64,000 nt of DNA from Bryum argenteum (taxonomy: Eukaryota > Streptophyta > Bryopsida > Bryales > Bryaceae), in NCBI GenBank assembly GCA_037043015.1, contig CM073324.1, forward strand, positions 18,008,597 to 18,072,596, written 5' to 3'. The notes under the pieces were generated by a model. It was not told where the DNA came from and made no database searches. It saw only the letters and a list, made by a program, of their open reading frames with translations. The position numbers and the translations under genes were made by a program. Below are positions 21,907 to 35,786 of this stretch, piece after piece. The stretch's first letter is position 1. Every line of letters begins with the position of its first letter.

Positions 21907-24474
21907 CTAAGCAGGCGTTCCTCCAGTAGTAGCTTCGACGACGGTAGCGGCAGCGTCTTCAATGGCTGCTGTAGCACCTTCTGCGCTGCTGTCTTTCTGG
22001 ACTCCAACCCAACGGGCATAATCCACCCACCTGCAAGTATACATCAGAAGTTAGAACCAACAGAATGGGTGATGCTGCTACGACAAAAGACAGAGTGAGT
22101 AGAAACCTACATCAATGAACCAAGGAACGTGTTTCCAGTGCGGACAGCGAAGCTCATGATACCGAGAAGCAACTTCTGCTTGTGCAACATTGGCTCCAAT
22201 ATGCGTTGCTCGACAACTCCTGCCAGAATTTGATACCTGTAACAAAAAACGACCGGTAGTAAGATTAATCTATCTAGGGTCGACACCAATTTACGGTTGA
22301 AGAGTAAGACAGCGAGTACAGAAATCCTAAGTAAGACCCCAACCTTTCTACTCTCCTCCCTGTTCTTGGGTTTCTAGGATTCTTGATAGAATGCATAGAA
22401 GTGAATAAGGTGATTGAGATCAGGAGCTTTACCGCAAATTACTGGAGATAGCCATGTATACTCCATAAGCCAAACTGGTTTGAAGGATTGGAATATCCTC
22501 ACTTTCTCCCTCGAAGTTCTTGTCAACCTTGTTACGAACTGCGATTAATGCATTCGTAGATGCTGTTCCAACCTGCAGACCAGCGTCACATTCTCGAATT
22601 AGGAAAGAAAAACACCTCCTTTTCCATCATGCGATTGATCTTTATTCAACAATTCGATGCAGTGTGCAAAAAGCAACGAAAGATATACGAAGGATGTTGG
22701 AAACGCAACATACCAGAGAGGCTGTGGTACCGACAGCCAACAACTTGGATCCATTCCTCTGCAATAACAACAGATGTAGTCCTCTCAGAACATAAAACGA
22801 TAATCCAAAACATCGGTTTTCTTACCTCACAATACTCAAAGCTATCTACGACTATTTAGACTATCCAGTCAAGTCAGGAACTTACCACAATAGCACCAAT
22901 ACGCTGCAAGAGTGTGAAGGTTTGACCAGTAAGAGCGACCTGCAAATCATAGAAGAGCAAATCCAGGTATTGCATATTAGCTACTACCTCTATAGGTCAG
23001 GTGCACACCGGTTACACTCGAATAGCAAAGACGCTCATGTAGTGAAAAAGATTGTGTAGAATTTCGTCATCGGGAGGAAACTGAACTAGACTACTAGGGA
23101 AGTTCACCTGGAAAGCATTATCAGGGCAGTTGTAGAAGAACTTGGCAAGTCCTCCTGCGCCAGCCGTCAGCCTAGGGCGTAACGACACTGTTGGGGCTGG
23201 TAGCCACACTAGCATAAAATCAGCAATCAGAGCCATCACCTAGTGCACCCAGGAACAATTCACCAAAATCAGCTTGTTTAAAACCACATGCATTACCAAT
23301 CACCTCTCTCCAATTCACGTTTCAGAACCGCAAGAAGATAGTAAGACGCAAGATCGTCACTGCCATGGAAATTAGATTAATCATGATTGGATGCTGAAAG
23401 TTCTGGAAACGAATACCAGATCTTTGAAGTCAACATACCACATCCGCGATGACGAAGTCCAACTCCTTAGAGAAGTTCTCTTTACGCTTCTCCAATTCCG
23501 CAGCTGTCTGCATGCTCAAAGACAGAAACTACCCGTCAAAGACTATTCACAGAAAAACAATTCCTTCAATCCAGAGTACGTCAAAATTCCTCTTAACACG
23601 CACCAGAAACTAACTACAAATCCACAATCTACGTAATTAAAGCATCCGGCTTTAAATGCAACCTCTCATGTACAACTGGCTAGAATCTTCTCTAATTATT
23701 CGCATAAAATTAGACTGTCGTTACTTGGTCCGATACGGGAGCAGATAGTCACAGAAAGAATCGAATCAAATCGGAACCTAGTGATTTCGGACTATTCGCG
23801 AATCCTTTTCAAAAGGCACTTGTGCTCCCTCATGAAAAGCAAGCACCTTCTAAAAAGCAGTCGGGAAAGAATGCGAAAACAAACCCCAAGTAAGAGACAA
23901 GCAGGGAGAAAGATGTGACCTTGGTGAAGATTCCGACGCCACATTCGATCCCGACTTTGGTCATGAACAAATCGTCAGCAAGGAGACGCTCCTTAAAGCC
24001 AGCGAAATTGAGCAACCAGCCCAAGAACTTGGAGTCCTGCAACTCAAAGAATTTCTTCACGATGCCGCCCGTGATGCGTCCCTCCTGGATCGCGGTGGCG
24101 AGATCAGCTGGCAAATTCTCCAGGGTCTTTCCGAGCCCGGTCAACACCATCATAGCCTCCTCACGATTCTTGCCTCCTCCCTCTCCCCCAGACTCTCCAT
24201 CGCTACCGCCATAGCCTTTCAATCCTCCACTGCCCCCGTCGTCACCCCCACCTCCGCTTGCAAGCTCTGCCGAAGCATTCCCTCGCACCCGCTGCCTCCT
24301 GGAAACGATGGGCGACCCCCATTGCCCCTGCTTCCACGACTGCTTAGCCTGCTCACCACCATAGCTCATCACGCAAACTCTCCCCGTGGAGCATTTCCTG
24401 ACCCCAGCGCCATCTTGCAACGAGAACGCTTGAAAGCTCACTGCCTGGCTGCAAGCGCCAACTCGAAGCGCCAT
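21907..24474 (-). CDS. RETICULATA-related protein (DUF3411), chloroplast envelope
   Basis: Eight exons join in frame to 414 residues: 23920-24474, 23439-23507, 23108-23239, 22886-22939, 22714-22758, 22433-22572, 22111-22236 and 21907-22030. The start MALRVGACSQAVSFQAFSLQ looks like a transit peptide. A Gly/Ser/Asp-rich linker follows (residues about 75-105), then the DUF3411 domain: LPADLATAIQEGRITGGIVK, ERLLADDLFMTKVGIECGVG, VMALIADFMLVWLPAPTVSL, FFYNCPDNAFQVALTGQTFT, LLQRIGAIVRNGSKLLAVGT, EQRILEPMLHKQKLLLGIMS and TGNTFLGSLMWVDYARWVGV. RETICULATA-family proteins sit in the plastid envelope and affect leaf mesophyll and amino-acid balance in Arabidopsis; the molecular role is not settled. The Ala-rich C-terminus (AAIEDAAATVVEATTGG) is variable in the family. 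Confidence 0.92.
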
Positions 24475-27400
24475 GGCTGCTGCGACCAGCAAACCAACGG
24501 ACCTCAACTACCAAATGAGAGAGGGACTACAAACAGGGAAAGCAAAGATACCTTTTTCGCTCAGCCGGCTATAAAGCACGACACAAGTCACAAGAGGTCT
24601 GTAATAACCTAGGAGATACTAAAATTAGTGTAGAAAGTTTATTAGTTGAAAATGTTAATGGTTAAGAGTGAAAGTGTGGCAAAATATCGGCTCCTAGTGC
24701 AACATTCATTCGTGAAAACGAATGATAAATGATGTGAGGCTTTCTCCAGGATTCAAGGAGCTCACATTACTGGATCCTAGAAGAATCTCGCTCTCCCTCA
24801 CAGGCGCAATTTCTGGGGGAAATCTCCCCTGGTACATGAAGATCAGATTTACTAATGCACGTATAGTGCTTCCGTCTTCAAACTGCACACTCTGCAACAT
24901 GAGGTGTGTGCACGCGACAGCCGTTGACGACGCTCTGATTCTGCCATTTAAGTAATGAATAGGTGAAATCCAAAACTCGCAGTACACCAGAGAATGTGGA
25001 ATGGCGAACTTGATTCCTGTGAAGTGAGAAGCATGCACCTAGCATGTGAACCAAAAACTGAAGTAAGAAGATCAGGATATACGTGGCTGTGGTGAGTTCC
25101 AGCATGCCTTTACGAGTAAACGCGGCGACTCGTCGCAAGTCAACCTTCTGATAAGGTAGGAAGACACTTCAATTCACACTACATTAGACCGTTTCTCGTA
25201 AGGTTTTCGAATTACTGCAGATTCGCTTGCCGTGTAATATTGTCGTATCGTGCTCGCATGCTATTGTGCCGCTCTTGTGAACGGCCACTGCGGGGAGGTT
25301 GTTGCCAGGCATCTGTTCGATGCTTTCAATTGATTCACTAATCCGCAATTGAATTGCATAAGCAAGAACGTTGGCGATAGGAATTACAGAATGCTCGATT
25401 GAATAGTATGAAATGCTCATCGCCCTTACTCTACCGTAAATCAATCATATCAGAATAACAGTCGCTGCTAAAGACGTCTCTCCAAGCGGCGAAAATTAAC
25501 CTACCGTCCGCTGCATGCATTTGACGCACATTGCTAAGAGCAGTTTTTTTCTCTGCTCGAGATACGAACATGGAATACTGGTTGCAGTAACTTCTAGTCC
25601 TTCATCTACCATCTCATAACCTCTACTTCGTTCGTCAGGAGCTGTTGAAATAAACCAAGAGTTTGTGAAATTGCTACAGAATCAATGAGAAATATATTCC
25701 TGTCCACTCCAAATTAGCATGTGTACGACGAGGTTACGTGCCTCGCCATACCTTCAAAAACTAAGAATTTGAACTTTAGAAACCCTAACCAAGGGCTCGG
25801 ATACCATGGATTCGATTTTACACCAGTTAATCGTTCTCAGCCTTTCGTCGTTTTTGTTCTTGACCTCGGGAATACATTGCCGCATTCAATCGTCGGGATT
25901 ACTGGAAGAATAGGGATTCCCTGAGGACAGCAACAACCGAACTAGAGATTTTACAGTGGAGGCGTCATCTGTCTAAAGCCCGTGGAAAGCGACGATACTG
26001 CATTGATCACAGTCCTACGCACTTCATCGTGTGCTACTCTTAGGAAGAGATGGATTGTCTCATCGCGCTCATCAAAGTGCCGGAAACTCTAGAATTCTGT
26101 GAAATGACATCAGCGTTGCTAGCGAAAGAAGATTTGCTGCTCAATGATTGTTGAAAGAGGTAACGCGAGGTCAACAATTAAAAGACATATTCGAAGCCTC
26201 TCAGATGCGATAGTTCCATATCAATAATTTCATACCAGCTACCTATGACTGAAGATCCGTTCAAATATATTATGTATGGTCTCTTTTTCTTTTCTGATGC
26301 CTTCTTTTCAAATTTTACTTGTTGTGTGTTGTAGCTTCCTCATACAAGAGGTGAATGTGATCCTTGCATTTCCTCCCGGCAACATGCATGCGTTCTTACT
26401 ACCAACTTGTATGATTGTTATCTCTACTAGTATACAACATTTTTAAAGCATGTCAATTCAACAAGAGATAAAAGCGTTTTTAGTTACTTATGATTGAAAG
26501 ATTCCAAAGACATTATGTATACTTTTCTCTTTTCTTATGCTCTCATGACAACTTTGGATTGATTGCGGCTGCAACATTCAAGCACTTCATATCGTCGTCA
26601 AATCTTCTACTATCGAAAAGTATAGGCCGATACTATCGGCTTGTGTGATCCTTAGGTCATCCGTTTTACAACCTTTTTAAAATCAAGTCACTCCAAGAAG
26701 ACGGATCAATTGCTCTACACTTATTAATTAGCGAATACGTGATTGAACATTGCTCCAGACGATAAGAAGTTGATATTCTTTTCAAATTTTCTACTTGTCA
26801 ACTCGTCTTTGCTCTTTCTCTGGTACTTGTATGAATGTCAAGCAAAATGATGATACAACATTTTTGAGGCATGTCACTCCAACAAGGATTATAATATTCA
26901 TCTCATCTTTTGAATCAATGAACTATGACTGACAATTGCTCTGAAGGTAGTATGTGTATATTCTTTATATTTTTCCGATGCTTTCATGTTGGATTTGAAT
27001 TGATGGCTAATGCAGCCACTACTTACGAAATAGGTGAAGTTGATCTTCTTGCAGTCTTCACGTATATGCTCTTGCTTCCTACTTGTATTGTTGTTATGTG
27101 AACGATTGCACAAGATTTTGAGAGCATGTGGCGCTACAAGTTGGGTGCAATCAACAAAGTTGGTTTCACATGTTGTCTTTTGTGCTCATAGGATGTTGAA
27201 ATAAGCTTACACATAGCTAGACTAGTCAAATGAAATTTATCAATCAAGTTAAATATTCTTCATCAGTTTATATATATAGCCCACCAAGTTCACTTTAAGT
27301 GAAATACAACAATGAGATATTGAATCAAACAAAAAGGGCCTTTCTTGGCTTGTGAAATTTCATAACTTGGACTTTTATATGTAAAACCGTCAAATTCAAA

Positions 27401-28590
27401 TTCAGATTTGAAAATTTAGCTTCTTTTCTATAAGTTTGAATTTAAATAAATGAGTACTATGATCTACTTCTATATTGAAAAATGGTGGCAAGAGCCTCTC
27501 GAAATACCTCTGTGGCAATACATAGCCATTGGTCCGAAGTGATGATTTATGACATGCATCAAACTAACTTTATCTCAGACAGGTTTGTCACTGAGGCAAA
27601 TGAGCCGCTGCAGCATATCGAAAGCCGCATATCGAATGCTGCAACGGGATCGAGAGCCATTGATGCGAATGAGTTGCAGACATTGAGCTGAGACACTATG
27701 CACAAACGATAACGACAACTTTATATATGTTGCTTTTTATTTGAAGTGACACAGGCGGACAAAGCGTCTGAAATAGTCTTTTTGCTTACAACATAAAATG
27801 GATGATTGTGTTGTATCTTTTTTCAATCAATGAACTTTGTCTAATTTTGCTTCAAAGCACTACCTATATTTTGATACTTTTAGATCCAATTTGAATTGAT
27901 GGTTGTTGTAGCTAATGCATATGGCATATGAGCACTTGGTGTTATCCTCAAAATATTTTACATTGTAAAGGCATGATTGTATACTCTCAATTACTATCGG
28001 CTCGATTTGCAAGACTTGTCTTTACCATTAAAAAAGTATAGAAAGTTAGGTTCATTAAAAATTTCTATTTGAATACTTAAAGAGGATAAAGAGAAACCAA
28101 CTTTCTATACCTCCAAACAAGGGTAGATATAAATTTTGGATTTAAATATTAGGCAACCAATTAGTACTTTCTACAGATCCTTGTCGAAAAAAATGTTGTT
28201 ACCATACAAGTAATAGCATCATTGAAAGAATGAGCTTAAATACACATGGTAAGAATGTGGTAGCTAGAAGTTATAGCTACGAGAGTACTGTGGTGGTTGT
28301 CATTAGCCGCCTTAATGAATCACTAGTACGCCTCAGCCGCGTTGCCATGCTCATACAAGTTTTTAGTACTTTTTGGACCACAATTACTTCCAATTTCAAT
28401 GTCTTCGGAATCATCAACCAAATTTGTGATATGATTGTTGCCCGCACCTCTACATGAATTCGTTTCCAACTACACCTCCTGCGCCCTTACCCGACCACCA
28501 ATGCCTCAAATCATAATGTCACTCACACACAAAACAAACTACTTACCTTTAAAAATAGACTAAAAATTGTTATTGCCTACTGCACTATCT
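24475..28590. other. Long non-genic stretch
   Basis: No exon is recognised. A reading at 27482-27691 (69 codons) is open but resembles nothing I know. A degenerate repeat (26.2-27.1 kb and 27.8 kb) is listed separately. Confidence 0.45.
26230..27140. repeat. Degenerate tandem repeat, three to four units of about 240-330 bp
   Basis: Shared blocks recur in order: CTATGACTGA / TTATGATTGA, then TATGTATA with TTTCTTTTC(T)GATGC, GGATTTGAATTGATGG, a TTGTAT(G/T)(A/G)TTGTTAT block, and CAACATTTTT...GCATGTCA(C/A)TCCAACAAG. Copies start near 26240, 26485 and 26925, with part of another near 26820. A further copy of the first half lies near 27825-27930. Divergence is high, so this is an old array. Confidence 0.5.
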
Positions 28591-28591
28591 C

Positions 28592-29010
28592 TTAATAGTA
28601 AAACGAATACTTTGTATCAACTTCAACACCTCGTCTATCTAAACGTACTATGGTAAGGTCAAAAACATCTTTAGGTCCAAGAAGAAAAGAGTCCACGTGT
28701 ACTACTGCAACACTCATCAAGAGTTCGGAACCCCAACATATCCGCATCTGAAGGAACTTTCCCGAAAGTGCTTTGGTGAGAATATCAACCGCATGATCTT
28801 GAGACTTCATATACAGTAGTTTAGAACAATTCTTTGCTCCTTGATGTGGTACCGAACAAAATATACTCGTCTTTCAATGTGCATTTGACCTTGCGTTCGC
28901 AACGGATTTTTGCTAAATTGATGGAGCTCAGCTTGTTACGATGAATGACAATTGGTGCGGTAACTGAAGTGGTGTCCCAATTTCCTCCATGAGACCGGGT
29001 GGGCAAGCAA
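28592..29010 (-). mobile_element. Ty1/Copia LTR retrotransposon fossil (pol fragment)
   Basis: Minus-strand reading shows the C-terminal end of a Copia polyprotein: the VDILTKALSGKFLQMR block and the block with TSVTAPIVIHRNKLSSINLA. Only this small part of the element remains. No LTRs were seen. It is broken in several places and clearly old. Confidence 0.7.
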
Positions 29011-29535
29011 GTTCACTTGCAACATCAGCAAGGGCTCAACATCAACAAGTTGACGTATAGACCTCAGTTGGTAATTAATTCACCAACTTGTCAGAGAGCT
29101 ACCGTCATGTTGGACCAATCATTGTGTACATTTCTGATCATATATTTGTGTTATCTTTTTATCATACATTCAGATTAAATACACAATTTGGTCCATGGCC
29201 TTCACAATTTAGACCTGGAATCAACCTGTATATCTATTTTCCCAGTTCAATTTTTACTACAGTATGGCGGTGCATAGGATTTTACAACCACAGAAGGTCC
29301 CTGGACATGGGATGACGGAATGGCAAAGGAGAGGATGGATGAATCTAGACACCAGAAGATCAATGGATGAATAGATGATGGATGAAGTTATCCTCTGCCC
29401 CATTCCCACGGAAAGGGGGGAACAGAAAGCACCTTTGTCCGCATTCACACGAGAGCTGCCTGAGCATCCCGCAGAAAGGGCATCGCCTTTTGTTTCCACG
29501 GAAGAAGAAACCGAAGCAGAGTGGAGTTGCCAGGC

Positions 29536-29577
29536 GCCATCGCCATCGCCATCGCCATCGCCATCGCCATCGCCATC
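29536..29577. repeat. (GCCATC)7 microsatellite
   Basis: Seven exact hexamers lie upstream of the KAS III gene. The open frames through it are low-complexity artefacts. Confidence 0.9.
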
Positions 29578-30216
29578 TCCGTCCCTTCCCCTTCTCCCGA
29601 GCCTCTTCTCTCCCCTTCTCGCTCATTGAGTCGCTCACATTGTTCGTATCTATCGTTATTTCAAGGGAGTGGAGTGAGTCTGTTGGCTGACTATGGCGTC
29701 CAGTGCTGCCCCGTGTCTCCGCTCCTCGGCGTCGTGGGCCGCCCCTTCCGTCCCATCCCTGCAAGGTCTGGCGCTTCAATCCCGTGCTCTCTTAGCTCCA
29801 TTGCGTTCGATTAGGGTTTGAAAATTCACATTCAAATTCAAATCTAAATTTGCTTACGTTGGCATCAATTCTAAATCCAATGCTGGTGACTTACAGTAGC
29901 TTGAAGTGGAGCTTGGGCGGAGAATAGTGCATTAGGGCTCTGTATAGTAACAGCAATGTGATGAACATTCTCATTTAACTTCAAAAGAGTGTGGAAGGTG
30001 CATTGGAGGCTCATGGATTAAGGTTATGGAATAGGTGGAATAGTAATGTGAGGAGGAAGTCTTGAGTATCAGTGTCATTAATCTTGATTCGATTGAGATG
30101 ATTTTCGATGATTTTGATGAGGTTGTGGGAATGAGCTAGGTCACGGTGCTCACGAGAGGGCGTCGTTTAGGGGCACGCATTGGCGGACCTCGTACATTGT
30201 GGGATGCCGAGCTGTA

Positions 30217-32747
30217 ATGTCAGCTGAGAACAGGTGAGAGAGGTCAGACCTTGTGTTTAGGTTGACAAGACCAGTTTTCGAAGGAGTGCAAATTTTCGGT
30301 GTTCTTGATTGAGAACTGATGCAGGGAAGCCTCGCATGTATCGCCTAAATTGGAGAGAGAAGGGGATTTGTCTCATGCTGGAGGCGAGAATCTTAGGTTG
30401 GTGCTTATTTGACTTTGTGATTCTTGATTGAGCTCTGTTGATAAATATAGCATGCTCAATTTGTCTACATTTTTCTTCAGGCGTGTCGGAAGGGGCTCAA
30501 GATTGGTCGGCTCCGGGTCTGCTGTTCCGAAGCACCTCATAACGAATGAGGAGCTTTCAAAATTCGTGGACACTTCGGATGAATGGATCTCTGTCAGAAC
30601 TGGAATTCGCAGTCGTCGTGTACTTGGAGGTTAGAAATCCTTATTTCTGGCTCGCAGAGACAAATCTTAAATGGGAGAAAAATTTCTGTTATCAACGAAG
30701 TGAAGCAGGTCATTCATTTAGCCTCATCTGATTTTGAGCCAGTTCATTGGGGACGAGCCTGTGTACAATTTTGCCACGGAACAGTTTGGTAATCATTTGC
30801 AGACTTGCAGTTTTGGCTGCAGAGTGCTGATATTGAAGTCTTTGGATTCCGCAGAAGACGAGAATGTGACATCTTTATCTGTGGAGGCCTCGAGGAAAGC
30901 TCTTGAGATGGCGAATGTAAAACCTGAGGAAGTTGATTTATTGCTGCTCTGCACATCCACTCCAGACGACCTGTTTGGCAGTGCTCCCCAGGTAGGAATT
31001 ATCGATAGATAGCTTATCCCTTTACAGTGAGGTCAGATGACTTTCGTAGGAACTGCAACTTCAAGGAGCTAGTCTTCATTCTGAAGAGACTCTTGCAACG
31101 ACCTAGGTTACGATCTATGGGAGACGGTTGTTTGATCTAGTAGCGTAGCTCGTGGGGTTAGTTTAGGTCTGTAGAGTGATAAGTTGAACTGTATCGCATC
31201 GTCTCTCTCTGTGTTGTGTGATTGGTTTGATTGCTTCTAGTTTTATGATAAAAGGCGAATTGTTGTGAGCTTCATGGCTCTGTTCGTTACCGAGAATTCG
31301 CTATTTCTGTATACATTGTCTCTACTGTTACTGCTTCCAGGTGCAGAAGTTGCTGGGATGCCACAACGCTCTAGCTTTTGATTTGACTGCTGCATGTAGC
31401 GGCTTCGTTTTGGGTCTTGTGACAGCCACTCGCTTCATTAGGGGTATATCTTTCACTTCGATATGTGATTCTTTTGAACTTCCTATACGGTTACATTTAC
31501 ATTGTTGGCATATATTTTCTCGTATAAGGGTCTCCGTTCTTTTGAGTGAAACTAGACATATATTCATGTTGTCTATGTTACCTCATTTACATTGAGGGAG
31601 ATGGCTGACAAAATCTAACTGTTTATGTACGTATTCAGGAGGAGGTTACAAGAATGTCCTTGTGGTGGGTGCTGACGCCCTTTCGAGATATGTGGATTGG
31701 ACTGACCGAGGTACTTGTATCTTGTTTGGCGATGCCTCTGGAGCGCTTTTACTACAGGTCTAATCACCTTTGCTTCGCTAGCAACATCTTCATACTGACT
31801 TTGACATGTGTAGCGTTGTTCTCTTGGTTATCAATCGTATATTGTGCTGATGCATTCTACTCTTTGCTTGAGTTGTGTGGCGTACTATGCCTGTAAATAT
31901 TGGATCGCTGAAGTTGGTTGAAATTCTTACACAGGCTGCCACTGACGACCAGGACAGCTTGCTAGGCTTTGACTTGCGTAGTGATGGGAATGGCTCCAAG
32001 TGAGTTTATCCCTTTTTGCTCTCTGCACATTCACTAGTGCTCTTCCATTACGGATTTAATCATTCCTCCCGCTCAGTTTCCTTCTGTAATATCTTACCTT
32101 TTTGTTTGACCCCAGGACCGTCTCAGTCGCTGTTTCATCGTCAGTTTATTGTTTGTCTGAACAAGTCAAATATAAATGTTCGAGCTTGTACTTGGGACTG
32201 ACTATTGTCGTGGATATTGCAGGCATTTGCATGTTCATGTGGACAATGTCGAGGATGCATCGCCTGAGTCAAATGGATCAACATTCAAAGTACCCGGAAG
32301 AGCTTCATACGAGTGTCTTCAAATGAATGGGAAGGAGGTTTTCAGATTTGCTGTACGCGCTGTGCCGCAGGTTGTGGAAGGAGCATTACAGGAGGCTGGC
32401 CTCACATCAGAAAATATTGACTGGTTGCTCCTTCACCAGGTATGTGTGTTCTTACAGCAATTTTTATTTTCTGTACTCGTTACATGCAGTTACCCAACCT
32501 AATTGCAAGTCCATTATTATTGCAGGCCAATCAACGGATCCTCGATTCTGTTTCGGACCGGCTACACATACCATCTGAGAAAGTGATCTCCAATCTTGCC
32601 AACTATGGCAACACCAGTGCAGCTTCCATACCACTAGCTCTGGATGAAGCTGTTCGAAGTGGGAAGGTGAAGGCGGGTGATGTTGTAGCCACGGCAGGGT
32701 TCGGGGCAGGCCTTACATGGGGATCTGCTATTGTTCGATGGGGTTAA
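30217..32747 (+). CDS. KASIII: 3-oxoacyl-[acyl-carrier-protein] synthase III (KAS III), plastid
   Basis: Exons 30217-30233, 30325-30396, 30481-30629, 30855-30991, 31341-31443, 31639-31757, 31935-31999, 32223-32439 and 32526-32747 join in frame to 366 residues. KAS III condenses acetyl-CoA with malonyl-ACP to start plastid fatty-acid synthesis. Visible motifs: [20 protein letters not shown] near the N-terminus, the nucleophile Cys in [23 protein letters not shown], the catalytic His in LLLHQANQRIL, and the Asn in [16 protein letters not shown]. The triad Cys-His-Asn is complete. The end [14 protein letters not shown] is typical. Plant enzymes have about 400 residues, so roughly 40 residues of transit peptide are missing from this model. 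A good candidate ATG is at 29693 (MASSAAPCLRSSASWAAPSV), but its visible donors do not match the phase of the next exon. Confidence 0.9.
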
Positions 32748-35700
32748 TTTTCACTACCTTGTTCATTGTTATCAATCATTGCCACACTGAGTAGAAGAAA
32801 ATGGTAGGAGTTAGGAGAGTCATTTCAATTGTATCAAAAGCGTAATTTTCTTGAAGTGAGGTTTTTTCTTCGCCTAGGATTTTACCACAGAGATCAAAGA
32901 TTAGCAGAAGTCACATTCTGAACCTGCTTCCAACTGTGTTGTTGAGGAGCCATACCTTTTGAGTTTAGAGACAGAATGGTGTGGTACATCGAAGGTGTAG
33001 TAGGCATGTCCAAGTAACCTTAAGGTCTTCGGTTTATGTGGTAGCTCTCTTGGTGTTGTACCCCTGATTTGCAGTAGGTAATGGCGAACGAGGCCATATG
33101 CATATGCCTAACAAATGCTCCAAGGTCGTCCTCTGAACTGTTAACTTTCCAATTTTGATATTGGTTTCTGTATATGTACTATTGGCTTCACTGTTGGTAA
33201 TTGGATATGGTGCCATTCTGCTCTATCTTGTACCTCATTGGTGTCCACGCTTCGCTTGCATGATAGTGAAAGTTCCAATGAAACTTCTACCTATTTTGTC
33301 ATATTTTGTGGAAGATATGCTTGCACATTTGTAGTTTGTACATCAAGCCTTCGGATACTTACCTGAAAATCACAAGTTCCTTTCAGCTGATGACCTGCTC
33401 CAATGGTGCTTGTGCTGTTATTGGTGTGTTCATTCTCATTCCCTCGACAAGAGAGTGGAGAAGCTTAGAGTTGGATCAGGTGAGATATTCGAATAAGCAG
33501 ATTCATTGGAGTTGGACATTCTTCACAAGTTGGAGTTCATGATTAGGGGTCTATTTTAGGAAGTGAGTACAGATGGAGTCGTGAGAGTTGGTGTAGTGTG
33601 CTCAATAACAGCCTGTACTCCAATTTCAGATTGACAAGCTCATTGGGGGGCGACCGTGGGAATCAATTTTGATACAGGCGTAGGAATTTGAATGAAATGG
33701 TGTGATGAATTCTCGGATTTATCTTGGACTAGATGTGAATTTTGGAATTGGAAGTCGTATGGGTACCAACAAATGTTTAGTCTAAAACTTACACATTGAG
33801 TACATTGAAATTTGAGGTGGAAGTTCAAATGTATTTTATGCTTTCATGGGGCTATTGAAAGGTTCGTGACGCTTCACAAATTTTGAGCAATTTACCTTGT
33901 GCCTGTGCCATGTTCACTATTCTCTAAATTGAAAGTCCGTTTCAAACTTTGCCTTAAACACATCGCGTACGGGGGGAGGCCGAGGAGTTGGTTTCGGCAT
34001 CGTTCCATTGTAGATGTTGACGGGGTAGCGTCCTCATGATCAGAGCCCAACTTTCTTGCGAATCTCCTCTAACCTGCCACAAGCAACAGCACGCAGATGC
34101 AACCATTACATAACTGCCTCACAGTTAATTATTATGCAGATCCGAGAACAACAGCTTAAGCAATCATCAGACATCGAATGCATGACGAATCAAAGTTCGC
34201 TGTCTAATGCCATACACACTCACAAGAACCGCGGGCGGCTCGCACAGTCACAGACTCTGCAAGTAAAACGCAAATTCTCCTGAGTGACTCGTAATCATAG
34301 AATTGCCATCTGAGCCCCTGAATGTGGCATGTTACCGTCGCACGAGAAGCTGTGATCTGAGCAGAGAGGAGGGGAAGGAGAACTAGGTGAATGTTGAGTG
34401 TGGGGGCGCAAGCGGTCGATGAGAAGGTGGTCTCTATATATATTTTTTCTTCGAACCAATCAATGTATCATAAGGTGGTCTTTATATTCAGTGCATTCAA
34501 GAAGATCGAATCGAGGAGCAACTGCAGATGAATCGCAGCATGGTGGGACGTAACAATCGTTGTTGCTGTTAATCTCTGGAGCTCGAAAGTATTCTTATTC
34601 TGAAAAATCAAAGACTACTTTGAAATCATCACAGATTGGATATTCCATGTGTACAAGTGATAGATTCATCACGGATTCTGAAAGAGTTGAGAACAATGTG
34701 ATCACTGAATGTAAAATGGTTTTACAGGTAAAAACAGCTCAATTCTGATGCAAACTTACTTGAGCTTGCCCAAAATCATTAAAAACATATGTAAGATTAA
34801 CATAATGGTAAATGAAGTCATGGTACTCGTCTTTTCAATTTGATGCATATTTGATTAGAAGTGGCTTGATTTTACCAAACACACTTCTTCTAATGTTCTG
34901 TTGTCAATGGCCCATATCAAAACTTCTGTGATTTCGAAGTAAAACTTGCTACGGCATCATTGTTTCTCGTATTACTAGAGGAATTTCATGACAAATTTTA
35001 TCATTATCTAGGAAGTTTTGGAATGAAATATGAGTATATAGTAAGACCCAAATAAGCTAATGATTTTTAGGTTGGCACATGTAAATATTTATTTCACCTA
35101 ATAACCTTGATGATTTGCTCATAGAACATGACACCTCTGACAAAAGTACATACTCGTCAATTACAACAGGTCAGCATAAGAAAGGCAAACAAGGCATATC
35201 AGACAAATTGATTCAGAAGTTATCATACAACTGGTCTTCCCGACACAAACATTGAAATCAAGGTCTGAAGGAACAAGAACATTGTACTCTGTACTACCAC
35301 AAGTAGTGCACGCATCAAGTACAACCTCCTGATGCTTCCAATCTGCAGTGCTGCTAATAGAAAATAGTACCCCTTCTTTCAAATCTGTGATTCTCAGCTT
35401 AGAATTTCACAATTCATGTGAAACTTCAAGTTGCCACACAATCAGTGGAAATCTCAAATTTTCAGGGTTACTAATGTTTTATAATCAATTCAGTTCAGAC
35501 AGATTATGTCGAAATCATGCTGTGCAAGAGTAACAAGACCAAACCAGCAAATTAAGACTCCCCAGTTCGAAAATCAGAAAAAATTCCCTCCACGGAGGTT
35601 TCGACCGGTATCAGAAACTGAACTCATCATACATAGTCTCCAGCATAAAATATGAATCCCGTTACGATTATTTTACTCAACTCACGAAGTGCGAACCATG

Positions 35701-35786
35701 ATGATACAATATATAACAGAGAAAATGGTACTGGCAAATACCAGCCAGTATCTACCTGCAAATAATACCCCTCAGAATCTATCAAT
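32748..35786. other. Intergenic between KAS III and the PM19 cluster
   Basis: No gene is supported. On the minus strand near 34430-34440 there is a TATA-like TATATATATAGAG. Downstream of it are splice-like signals and a short ending LEEIRKKVGL-stop (about 34041-34073). Together they could be a small gene, but no ATG or family could be assigned. Confidence 0.4.

Noticed and set aside
27482-27691. 69-codon open frame in the long non-genic stretch
   Set aside because: No family likeness, no splice partners and no promoter signal.
29360-29814. Open frames through the GCCATC repeat before KAS III
   Set aside because: Low-complexity readings (Ala-Ile, Arg-His, Ser-Pro) of a microsatellite on both strands.
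34033-34445. Possible small minus-strand gene with TATA box and ending LEEIRKKVGL
   Set aside because: No ATG in frame and no recognisable family. Splice signals alone are too weak.
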